DNA of 64,000 nucleotides from Rothia amarae. GTDB lineage: Bacteria; Actinomycetota; Actinomycetes; Actinomycetales; Micrococcaceae. The notes beneath the pieces were generated by a model, which searched no databases, was not told the origin of the DNA, and worked only from the letters and a program-made list of their open reading frames with translations. Where the stretch lies: the NCBI RefSeq assembly GCF_014705945.2, contig NZ_CP061538.1:1674001-1738000 (forward strand). The letters run 5' to 3'. The position numbers were made by a program, and so were the translations under genes. Below, piece after piece: positions 57,479 to 64,000 of the stretch; position 1 is the stretch's first letter, and each line of letters starts with the position of its first letter.

Positions 57479-58363
57479 ATGTCTTCAACAACGGTTACAT
57501 TAGAAACCGGGTCGACGCTGGGAGAGCAAGATTTTGCTCCCCCGGCGTCTCGCCATGCAGGGGCAGGAACCTGGGGTCTGGGAGAGCAAACAGAATTTGA
57601 ACGTAGCCAGCAACTCGCTCTGATGCGCGCGGGCAAGCTGGGTTCTGTGCACTCCTGGGAACTGGTGACGGCGGTAGATGGCCCCGGAACACGTATGACG
57701 GTGTTCATGAACGGATGCCCCTTACGCTGCCTCTACTGCCACAACCCCGATACTTTCAATATGAAAGACGGGCAACCCATTGAAGCTTCCGAACTCATCA
57801 AGAAGCTCAAGAGGTATAAAAAGGTTTTCCGCTCTACCGGCGGCGGTCTGACTATCTCCGGTGGTGAAGTACTCATGCAACGCGCTTTTGCGTGGAACTT
57901 GCTCATGAGTGCTAAGTCGATGGGCATTCATACCTGTATCGATACCTCCGGTTTTTTGGGGGCTGCGGCAACAGATGACTTTTTAGAGTCTGTTGATTTG
58001 GTGTTGCTCGACGTCAAATCGGGAGATGAAAAAATCTACCGTGCCCTCACCGGCAGAGCGTTGCAACCTACCATCGATTTTGGTGATCGTCTCACCGCGC
58101 TCGGCAAAGAAATCTGGATTCGGTTCGTTGTGGTCCCCGGATACACCGACTCGGTAGAGAACGTGGAGAAGGTCGCCGATATCGTCAGCAGATGGCGCAC
58201 CGCTGTTTCACGCGTAGAGGTTCTGCCCTTCCACCAGATGGGTACCGACAAGTGGAAGTCTTTGGGGTTGGATTACAAACTCGAAGATGTCTCCCCTCCT
58301 ACCAAAGAGGAGACCGAACGAGTGCGTGAGCAATTCCGTGCGCGTGGTCTGACCGTTTTCTAA
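57479..58363 (+). CDS. pflA: Pyruvate formate-lyase-activating enzyme
   Basis: Radical-SAM enzyme that abstracts hydrogen from the glycine of the radical domain. The 294-aa protein has the cluster triad GCPLRCLYC (Cys80, Cys84, Cys87) and the SGGE motif (TISGGEVL). It carries an N-terminal extension of about 55 residues before the usual start of PflA, of unknown role; in a split system it could help dock the small chain. AGGA precedes the ATG. Confidence 0.95.
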   Translation: MSSTTVTLETGSTLGEQDFAPPASRHAGAGTWGLGEQTEFERSQQLALMRAGKLGSVHSWELVTAVDGPGTRMTVFMNGCPLRCLYCHNPDTFNMKDGQPIEASELIKKLKRYKKVFRSTGGGLTISGGEVLMQRAFAWNLLMSAKSMGIHTCIDTSGFLGAAATDDFLESVDLVLLDVKSGDEKIYRALTGRALQPTIDFGDRLTALGKEIWIRFVVVPGYTDSVENVEKVADIVSRWRTAVSRVEVLPFHQMGTDKWKSLGLDYKLEDVSPPTKEETERVREQFRARGLTVF

Positions 58364-58427
58364 ACTTCATCCAGTGGTTTCGCTGTTCTTCTCAGCAGTG
58401 ATCCTGACAGGGGTCAGCAACTTAAAA

Positions 58428-58475
58428 GACCGTGGCCGCAGGAAAATTCCTGCGGCCACGGTCAACACGTTTTTG
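58428..58475. terminator. Bidirectional terminator between pflA and dxr
   Basis: A perfect 17-bp stem (58428-58444 with 58447-58463) has a 2-nt loop. TTTTT follows on the + strand after a short gap and TTTT follows on the - strand, so both convergent units can end here. Confidence 0.85.
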
Positions 58476-58483
58476 ATACTCCT

Positions 58484-59788
58484 CTATTGTGCCAGGATTT
58501 CGTTCGCACGTATACGAGCCCAGCGCTCTGCATGCAAAACTGAGTCCAAAGTCAAATCTTTTTCTTCGGTTTTGGCCTCAGATTGGTCGTGTTCGTCCAA
58601 TACTTTGCCCACAGATTCAATGATGTCGGTAAAACGTATCTTCCCAGCATGAAATGCTGCTACAGCTTCTTCATTCGCCGCGTTAAAGACGGCGGGGAAG
58701 GTGCCGCCTCGACGTCCGGCGTCTTTAATCATGTTCACCGCAGGAAAGGCCTCGTGATCGAGGGGCTCAAAAGTCCATTCGGAAGCTTTACTCCAGTCAC
58801 ACGGCTGCGCGACCCCGGATATACGGTGCGGCCAGGTAAGACCCAGCGCGATGGGCAACAGCATGGTGGGCGGGCTTGCCTGGGCGATGGTCGAGCCGTC
58901 TACAAATTGCACCATCGAATGCACTACGGACTGACGGTGAACGGTTACATCAATCCGGTCTAGGTCAACGCCAAAGAGATGGTGGGCTTCAAGAACTTCC
59001 AAAGCCTTATTGACCATAGACGCCGAATTGGTGGTGACGACTAGACCCATGTCCCAGGTGGGGTGAGCTAGAGCTTGTTCGGGGGTTACCTCGCGAAGTT
59101 GCTCGTATCCCATACCGCGGAAAGGGCCGCCAGAAGCAGTCAAAATGAGCCGGTCCACTTCAGCATCGTGCCCGCTAGCGAGCGCCTGGGCAAGAGCTGA
59201 GTGCTCGGAGTCGACAGGAATCATCGGCTGCTCTAGCGGCGATGCGTCTACCGCTGCTTTGACCAATGCCCCGCCTGCAATGAGGGATTCCTTATTTGCC
59301 AACGCCACCTGCGAGTGCGCTTCGAGCGCAGCGAGGGTGGGCTGCAGTCCGATTGAACCGGTGATGCCGTTGAGGACGACGTCGGCGCCTGCTTGTGCGG
59401 CGCGTGTTGCAGCGTCTTGTCCCCAGATGATTTCTGGGCGGTAGGAGGAATCTGCTTGAGATTGGATTGCTTCTCTGAGCTGAGCTGCGTGTTCTGCAGT
59501 TCCCGACGTTGCTATGAGCTCGGGGCGGAACGCTACAGCCTGCTGAGCTAGCAGGTCTAAGGAGGATGTTCCCGCAGCCAGAGCCTTGACTCTCAATGGG
59601 GCGCCGTCATCGGAGGAAGGAACCCCAGCTAGTGAGTTGAGGTGCTCTATTACTTCAAGGCCTTGTGTACCGATGGAGCCAGTAGATCCCAGCAGGGTTA
59701 CCGTGCGCGAACCGGAGAGAAACTCTTTGAGCTGTTCGGTTAGTTCTTGGCGGGATGAATTCAGGCGCTGTGTTGATCCAAATCTCAT
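58484..59788 (-). CDS. dxr: 1-Deoxy-D-xylulose-5-phosphate reductoisomerase
   Basis: Makes MEP, the first committed intermediate of the non-mevalonate isoprenoid pathway, using NADPH. The 434-aa protein has the NADPH loop LGSTGSIGTQ (33-42) and the ANKESLIAGG segment with the metal-binding acidic residues around DSEHSA. A 25-residue N-terminal extension precedes the fold. In mycobacteria dxr, rip1, ispG and the GNAT gene are adjacent; here the PFL and MOSC genes are interposed. Confidence 0.96.
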   Translation of the reverse strand: MRFGSTQRLNSSRQELTEQLKEFLSGSRTVTLLGSTGSIGTQGLEVIEHLNSLAGVPSSDDGAPLRVKALAAGTSSLDLLAQQAVAFRPELIATSGTAEHAAQLREAIQSQADSSYRPEIIWGQDAATRAAQAGADVVLNGITGSIGLQPTLAALEAHSQVALANKESLIAGGALVKAAVDASPLEQPMIPVDSEHSALAQALASGHDAEVDRLILTASGGPFRGMGYEQLREVTPEQALAHPTWDMGLVVTTNSASMVNKALEVLEAHHLFGVDLDRIDVTVHRQSVVHSMVQFVDGSTIAQASPPTMLLPIALGLTWPHRISGVAQPCDWSKASEWTFEPLDHEAFPAVNMIKDAGRRGGTFPAVFNAANEEAVAAFHAGKIRFTDIIESVGKVLDEHDQSEAKTEEKDLTLDSVLHAERWARIRANEILAQ

Positions 59789-59808
59789 ACGTTTAGTTTC
59801 TCATAGAA

Positions 59809-59850
59809 GAACAGCGCCACCGCTCTTTCGGGAAAGCGGTGACGCTGTTC
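59809..59850. terminator. Hairpin between the ABC exporter gene and dxr
   Basis: GAACAGCGCCACCGCT (59809-59824) pairs with 59835-59850 with one mismatch. It lies past the ABC exporter stop and upstream of dxr on the - strand. Confidence 0.65.
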
Positions 59851-59872
59851 GTCAGGTTGAAACTACAACTAG

Positions 59873-61690
59873 TTAGCCCACGATGTCGAAACTTTGCAGG
59901 CGTTTCTTATCCTGCTTTGTCGATGAGTTTTGTAGGCTCAGCAGCTCGGAATAGATACCGCCTGATTGTGCTAGTTCTGTTGGTGAGCCGATCTCTTCGA
60001 TCTTGCCGTTGCGCAAGGTGACGATTCGGTCAACTGCCGAGATAGTGGAGAGGCGGTGAGCAATGATGAGGGAGGTTCGCCCTACCATGAGCTCGTCGAG
60101 ACCCTTTTGGACGGCGCGTTCTGCCTTGGTATCCAGTGCTGAGGTAGCTTCGTCCAGAATCAGGATGGGGGCGTCCTTGAGAATAGCTCGCGCTACGGCG
60201 ATGCGTTGCTTCTGTCCTCCGGAGAGTTTCAAACCGCGCTCACCAATTACGGACTGGTAGCCATCTTTAAACCCGCGAATAAATTTATCTGCGTTAGCTT
60301 TGATGGCTGCTTGTTCTATTTCATCTTCGGTAGCGCCCGGACGTGCGTAGGCAATGTTCTCTGCGATAGTGCCAGAGAATAAGGAAGCGTCCTGGAACAC
60401 CATGCCGATTTGCGAACGTAGCTTTTCAAGGTCGCCGCCAACGATGTCCATTCCGTCTACGGTTACTGAACCGGTACGAGGATCATAAAGACCTTCTAGC
60501 AAGGCCATCAGAGTTGATTTGCCGCCGCCTGATTCACTCACAAACGCAATCTTTTCTCCGCGTTTGATGGATAAATCGATATCATGCAGAACATCTTCCT
60601 CTCCCTCATAACCAAAGGTGACGTTATGGAAACGGATGATTTCTTCGCCAGGAGCCGCCTTGACCGGCTCTGGCTCCTGAGAGTGTTCACCTTCCGCAGT
60701 AATAGCCAGGGACCGCGGATCTGCCGGATGTTCCATCACCTTGAAGTAATCCTGCGAACCAGCGATGGCGCGCTGCGTAGCATCCACAATCCAACTCAGA
60801 GAAGTCACAGGAGCCACAGCCATGGTCATCAGCTGAATCAGCAAAACCATGTCGCCAATGGAGAAAAACCCCTGAATAGTGCGAACAAAAATAATCAGGT
60901 ACAGCACAAAGAACATGATATTCAAGAAAGCCAGGCGATAAATATCCATCAGGTGCCAGTAGCGGGACTGCTTCTGGGTTGTACCAATGGTGCGGTGAAA
61001 CAGCTTGCTAAACAGGCCAAGCTCGCGGCGTTCCTGACCAAATGACTTCACCACGCGAATCTGTCCAATGACCTCGTTGAACCTGCCCGACGCCGCGTCA
61101 ATATCCTGGTTCTTTTCCGTTTCCCACACCTGCCACTTCACACTGGTGCGGCTGGTCAGCCATAGGTACACGGGGAAGATAATAATCAGCAGGACGGCAA
61201 GCGGCCAGTAATACCAGCCGCTGATGGCAAGCACAGCCACGGTGGTAATCAGCATGGAAGACATCGTATTGGAGAACATTTGGATGAACCGAGCAATCTC
61301 AGTAATAGTACGGTTCAAACGCGAAATGATGGTGCCGGTAAGTTCTTCATCGAAATATGAGAGAGGAAGCGAGAGCAACTTGTCGAAGTAACGCACCGAC
61401 AAGCTGGTACGCATGCGTTGGCTCATCACATCACCCAAATAGCCGCCCACGTTGTTAAAAATAGTGTTGAGCAACTGAGAGGCAAGATAAGCCACGGCAA
61501 ACCATACGATAACGCTCAGACCGCGTGACTGGTCTCCATTGTGATAAGCAACCACCGTATCGGTAGCCCCTTTGATTACGAAGGGGGCAATCAGCGCGCT
61601 CGCTGAGGTAAGGATGGCGCACAGCATAATGCCGACATAGAAGGGGGTGAGTTCTTTAGTGGCTCGAAGAATGCGGAGAATACTGCTCAA
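59873..61690 (-). CDS. ABC exporter, fused membrane and ATPase domains
   Basis: Half-size type IV ABC exporter of 605 aa. Six membrane segments lie between about 15 and 315; the ATPase domain follows (about 350-595). It has Q-loop FQDASLFSG, signature LSGGQKQR, Walker B ILILDEATSALD and the switch His in IIAHRLS. The P-loop reads SESGGGKS, with Ser in place of the first Gly of the usual G-x4-GK[ST]. The TTG start has GAGG nine nt upstream. It probably works as a homodimer; the substrate is unknown (lipid or drug type). Confidence 0.9.
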   Translation of the reverse strand: MSSILRILRATKELTPFYVGIMLCAILTSASALIAPFVIKGATDTVVAYHNGDQSRGLSVIVWFAVAYLASQLLNTIFNNVGGYLGDVMSQRMRTSLSVRYFDKLLSLPLSYFDEELTGTIISRLNRTITEIARFIQMFSNTMSSMLITTVAVLAISGWYYWPLAVLLIIIFPVYLWLTSRTSVKWQVWETEKNQDIDAASGRFNEVIGQIRVVKSFGQERRELGLFSKLFHRTIGTTQKQSRYWHLMDIYRLAFLNIMFFVLYLIIFVRTIQGFFSIGDMVLLIQLMTMAVAPVTSLSWIVDATQRAIAGSQDYFKVMEHPADPRSLAITAEGEHSQEPEPVKAAPGEEIIRFHNVTFGYEGEEDVLHDIDLSIKRGEKIAFVSESGGGKSTLMALLEGLYDPRTGSVTVDGMDIVGGDLEKLRSQIGMVFQDASLFSGTIAENIAYARPGATEDEIEQAAIKANADKFIRGFKDGYQSVIGERGLKLSGGQKQRIAVARAILKDAPILILDEATSALDTKAERAVQKGLDELMVGRTSLIIAHRLSTISAVDRIVTLRNGKIEEIGSPTELAQSGGIYSELLSLQNSSTKQDKKRLQSFDIVG

Positions 61691-61764
61691 GTGATGTGCC
61701 CTCGTCAGTGAAAGTAGTGTGAATCGTTTGATTTGAGTCTAGTTGGATAAGTAAATGCAGAGAC

Positions 61765-61797
61765 AAAAAATTCCCCCCACCTTAGAGGTGGGGGGAA
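61765..61797 (-). terminator. Terminator of the GlsB-type membrane protein gene
   Basis: A perfect 12-bp stem (61771-61782 with 61786-61797) and TTTTTT on the - strand make a strong intrinsic terminator. Confidence 0.9.
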
Positions 61798-61817
61798 TCT
61801 CTCAGCTGAGAGGAAGC

Positions 61818-62081
61818 TTAGCGCTTGTTAGCAACCAACTTGCCCCAGATGAACAGGACGATCAAAGCACCGATGATGGAGGTGATGATAGTTCCAATGC
61901 TGATTTGATTGATGCCGTTGGACAGACCAGGGATGAAGTTACCAATCAAACCGCCGAGGAATGCACCAATGATACCGAGAACCATAGTCGTGAGAATACC
62001 GCCACCCTGCTTACCGGGCATGATGAGTTTTGCTAGCGCGCCAGCAATCAGACCGAGAATAATCCAGCTAAGAATACTCAA
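61818..62081 (-). CDS. GlsB/YeaQ/YmgE-family small membrane protein
   Basis: Protein of 87 aa, 'transglycosylase-associated' family, stress-linked in other bacteria but without proven function. It has three hydrophobic segments, with the family pattern GLIAGALAKLIMPGKQGGG, and a conserved glycine-rich middle. I take the TTG at 62081: AAAGGAAG lies upstream and the mature start then fits the family. The open frame extends ten codons further without support. Confidence 0.85.
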   Translation of the reverse strand: MSILSWIILGLIAGALAKLIMPGKQGGGILTTMVLGIIGAFLGGLIGNFIPGLSNGINQISIGTIITSIIGALIVLFIWGKLVANKR

Positions 62082-62286
62082 GATGTTCTTCCTTTCTGCA
62101 GAGACAAACATCGTTATTAGTTCGCCTACTTATTAATGTAACTGTATTAGCATACACATACTTTTCAGGAAAACATGCGTTATGCGGACAAATTAGTAAG
62201 TAATCTGAGTTACAGGGAAAGTCTTCATTTTCAACGTCGTCACGCATCGTTTTAACATTCTGGGATAACTGACATCTGATGAAGAA

Positions 62287-62316
62287 GCCCCTTTTCTCAC
62301 AACCGCGAAAAGGGGC
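62287..62316 (-). terminator. Terminator of the DivIVA-repeat protein gene
   Basis: GCCCCTTTTC (62287-62296) pairs perfectly with GAAAAGGGGC (62307-62316). TTCTTC follows on the - strand. Confidence 0.7.
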
Positions 62317-62331
62317 ATCATCCAACAACGA

Positions 62332-62922
62332 CTAGCGCAAATCGAGCATGAGAGAAATACACCTATCTAAGAAAGCGTCCACCTGAGTTTCTTCATAGCA
62401 CATGTCCCCCGTTGCACTAGAAAACACAGCATTGCGAATAATAGCCGGAGAGAGTTCTTCTGCCGAACGAAAATGGTCGCGCAGCCGATTGCACAATGCG
62501 TCGACGTCCTTCACAAAATACCCTTTGGTGAGCTTATGAGATGGACGGCGGAAACGATGCCCTTCTGCTCGATTGAGACGCCCCATCACCAACTCTGCCG
62601 TTTCTTCAACGGCATGCTCCCATGCGATTCGTCCGTGTTTTTCGATAAACAGACGACGCTCAAATTCGGCAAATCGATCTTCCACTCGATCGAGCGCATG
62701 ATCGACGTCGGAAGGCGAGTACCCACCTTGCTCAGCTTCAAATGACTGCCGGCGAATATCAGCGGAGCTTTGAACACGGCTATCTGGAATGCCCTTCCGT
62801 AGTAGCTCAAAGTCATCCGCTAACCCCGCGAAGTACGCATCAACTTCAGTGCGCGAATACCCCTGCTGGTGTTCATCCACCACAATAAATTCGCCGATAC
62901 TTGAAGTCTGTCGGTGCTTCAC
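62332..62922 (-). CDS. Protein with four DivIVA-type motifs
   Basis: Protein of 196 aa containing four copies of the short membrane-binding motif known from the N-terminus of DivIVA (GYxxxEVDxFLxxL pattern). They lie at 21-38, 67-84, 134-151 and 175-192, separated by charged helices. Ordinary DivIVA has one such motif followed by long coiled coils, which are absent here. The GTG start is supported by GGAGGG. It is downstream of cdsA and frr on the same strand but separated by cdsA's terminator. A role at the cell pole or septum is inferred. Confidence 0.75.
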   Translation of the reverse strand: MKHRQTSSIGEFIVVDEHQQGYSRTEVDAYFAGLADDFELLRKGIPDSRVQSSADIRRQSFEAEQGGYSPSDVDHALDRVEDRFAEFERRLFIEKHGRIAWEHAVEETAELVMGRLNRAEGHRFRRPSHKLTKGYFVKDVDALCNRLRDHFRSAEELSPAIIRNAVFSSATGDMCYEETQVDAFLDRCISLMLDLR

Positions 62923-62943
62923 TAGCCCTCCAAATGTATTAAA

Positions 62944-62978
62944 AATAAATGGGTGCGGTAGAGAACTACCGCACCCAT
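62944..62978 (-). terminator. cdsA terminator
   Basis: A perfect 13-bp stem (62949-62961 with 62966-62978) has a 4-nt loop and TTTATTTTTA after it on the - strand. Confidence 0.9.
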
Positions 62979-63012
62979 CATGCCACGAAGACCGAACAAT
63001 TCAATGAAGCGA

Positions 63013-63861
63013 TTAGGCAATCAGGGCAAAAAGAGCGAACAACACATAGCCAATGGCGAGGCAAAAAACAATGGAATCCAAGCGATCCATTACCCCACCA
63101 TGACCGGGCAAAATATTGGACATATCTTTAATTCCGATTTCGCGTTTCACCATAGATTCAGCAAGGTCTCCTGTGGTTGCCGTAATCACCAGAAATACTG
63201 CTAGCACTACGCCGAACCACCAGGGCTCATCAATGAACATCGAAGCAATGATGCCCACGATGATGGAACCCACCATGGAACCGGCGAATCCCTCCCAGGT
63301 TTTCTTGGGTGAAATCTTAGGAGCCATAGGATGCTTGCCCCACAGAACCCCTGCGATATAGCCCCAGGTGTCATTACCGATTGCCATAATCAGAATCATA
63401 AAAATCTTGCCCGAGCCACCTTCTTCTCGGAAAAGAAGCATAGCCAGTGCCAGCATGAAAGGAACCCATGCAATCGCAAAGATTGACCCCATGACCGACA
63501 TAATCATGCCGTCTTTTGAACCAAAAAGACGGAAAGCAATCAGGCAAAGAATCGAGGCAACGACGGCGAAAATCAGCCACTGACCGCCCCCCACATAAGC
63601 AATGAAAGGTAGCACCAGAGCAATCACAACAGCCGGTACTAGAGGAATCCCCATGCCGCGCTTCTGATTAATGCCGTTCACGATTTCCCAGGTACCCACG
63701 CCTGCTGCCGCAGCAGCCAAGCTGACCAAGAGCCAGGGAATAAAGAATAGGCCAATAATTAACAGCGAGCCAAGCACAACACCGACCCCAATAGCAGCGG
63801 GCAGGTTACGCCCCGCCCGCGACTTCTTAGGTTCGGGTTTCGTTTCAGTGAGCTGGCTCAT
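63013..63861 (-). CDS. cdsA: Phosphatidate cytidylyltransferase
   Basis: Makes CDP-diacylglycerol from phosphatidate, the substrate of PgsA. The 282-aa membrane protein has about eight hydrophobic segments and the family signature near the C-terminus (GDLAESMVKRE, then KDMSNILPGHGGVMDRLDS). The first 20 residues are polar and basic. GAGG precedes the ATG. Its start is 3 bp after the frr stop, so the two are co-transcribed. Confidence 0.96.
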   Translation of the reverse strand: MSQLTETKPEPKKSRAGRNLPAAIGVGVVLGSLLIIGLFFIPWLLVSLAAAAAGVGTWEIVNGINQKRGMGIPLVPAVVIALVLPFIAYVGGGQWLIFAVVASILCLIAFRLFGSKDGMIMSVMGSIFAIAWVPFMLALAMLLFREEGGSGKIFMILIMAIGNDTWGYIAGVLWGKHPMAPKISPKKTWEGFAGSMVGSIIVGIIASMFIDEPWWFGVVLAVFLVITATTGDLAESMVKREIGIKDMSNILPGHGGVMDRLDSIVFCLAIGYVLFALFALIA

Positions 63862-63864
63862 CGA

Positions 63865-64000
63865 TTAAACCTCGAGAAGCTCAGCTTCCTTGCGCTTGTA
63901 GAGCTCGTCGATGGAATCAACGTGCTTCTTCGTCAACGCATCGAGTTCCTTTTCACCGCGTGAACCTTCGTCTTCGCCAATTTCGCCGTCCTTGACAGCC
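63865..64000 (-). CDS. frr: Ribosome recycling factor, 3' end
   Basis: Only the last 44 residues are in the window, ending in [18 protein letters not shown] and LLEV, typical of RRF. The 5' part lies beyond base 64000. RRF with EF-G splits post-termination ribosomes. The order frr-cdsA is conserved in Actinobacteria. Confidence 0.92.
   Translation of the reverse strand, partial: AVKDGEIGEDEGSRGEKELDALTKKHVDSIDELYKRKEAELLEV

Noticed and set aside
1-64000. CRISPR arrays, insertion sequences, tRNA genes, prophage
   Set aside because: Repeats seen are single inverted repeats acting as hairpins; no transposase, integrase, cas gene or cloverleaf was recognised.

Overview
The window is a core-chromosome segment from an actinobacterium, most probably a Micrococcaceae member close to Rothia. 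This is an inference from gene content and order: lexA/recA/recX/clgR/DUF3046, ftsK-pgsA-cinA, dapA/dapB beside RNase J, rimP-nusA-ylxR-infB-rbfA-truB-ribF, and frr-cdsA-dxr-rip-ispG-GNAT. Moderate G+C, many GTG/TTG starts and short-leader genes fit as well. No tRNA, rRNA, insertion sequence, prophage or CRISPR array was seen.

Regions. (1) 1-13.9 kb, DNA damage and tRNA modification: 3' part of lexA, DinG-type helicase, hflX, an rRNA-type methyltransferase, dapF, miaA-miaB, a kinase-fold protein facing an AlkZ-like winged-helix protein, then recX-recA, DUF3046 and clgR. The recA promoter carries a PafBC-type motif and a LexA-box-like site. (2) 14-31 kb: cinA, pgsA, ftsK, rnj, dapA, a TPR membrane protein, dapB, an acyltransferase-SGNH protein, an M16 peptidase, pnp, rpsO, an amino-acid permease and a small membrane protein. 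(3) 31.4-33.6 kb: a tight luxS-mtn-aldo/keto reductase operon. (4) 33.7-42.6 kb: ribF, two small membrane proteins, truB, rbfA, infB, ylxR, nusA, rimP. (5) 42.7-50 kb, accessory: an exported unknown protein, a TauE/SafE gene broken at a G7 tract, proS, and two tandem paralogous LGFP-type secreted proteins. (6) 50-64 kb: GNAT, ispG, MOSC, rip/rseP, a pyruvate formate-lyase (PFL) module, dxr, an ABC exporter, a GlsB-type membrane protein, a DivIVA-repeat protein, cdsA and the 3' end of frr.

The most interesting item is the PFL module at 55.0-58.4 kb. The PflB chain keeps the Cys-Cys catalytic pair but stops before the glycyl-radical domain. That domain is a separate 84-residue gene with its own ribosome binding site, directly followed by the activating enzyme. 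This looks like a naturally two-chain PFL. It lies between dxr and rip, which are neighbours in mycobacteria, and has a perfect palindrome between its predicted promoter and start codon.

Co-working groups: LexA, RecA and RecX (SOS), with ClgR as a proteolysis regulator; DapA, DapB and DapF (lysine/diaminopimelate); Dxr and IspG (MEP isoprenoid route); PgsA and CdsA (phospholipids); the rimP-to-ribF group (translation and ribosome maturation); Mtn and LuxS (S-adenosylhomocysteine recycling with AI-2 production); PflB, GrcA-like and PflA (anaerobic pyruvate cleavage).
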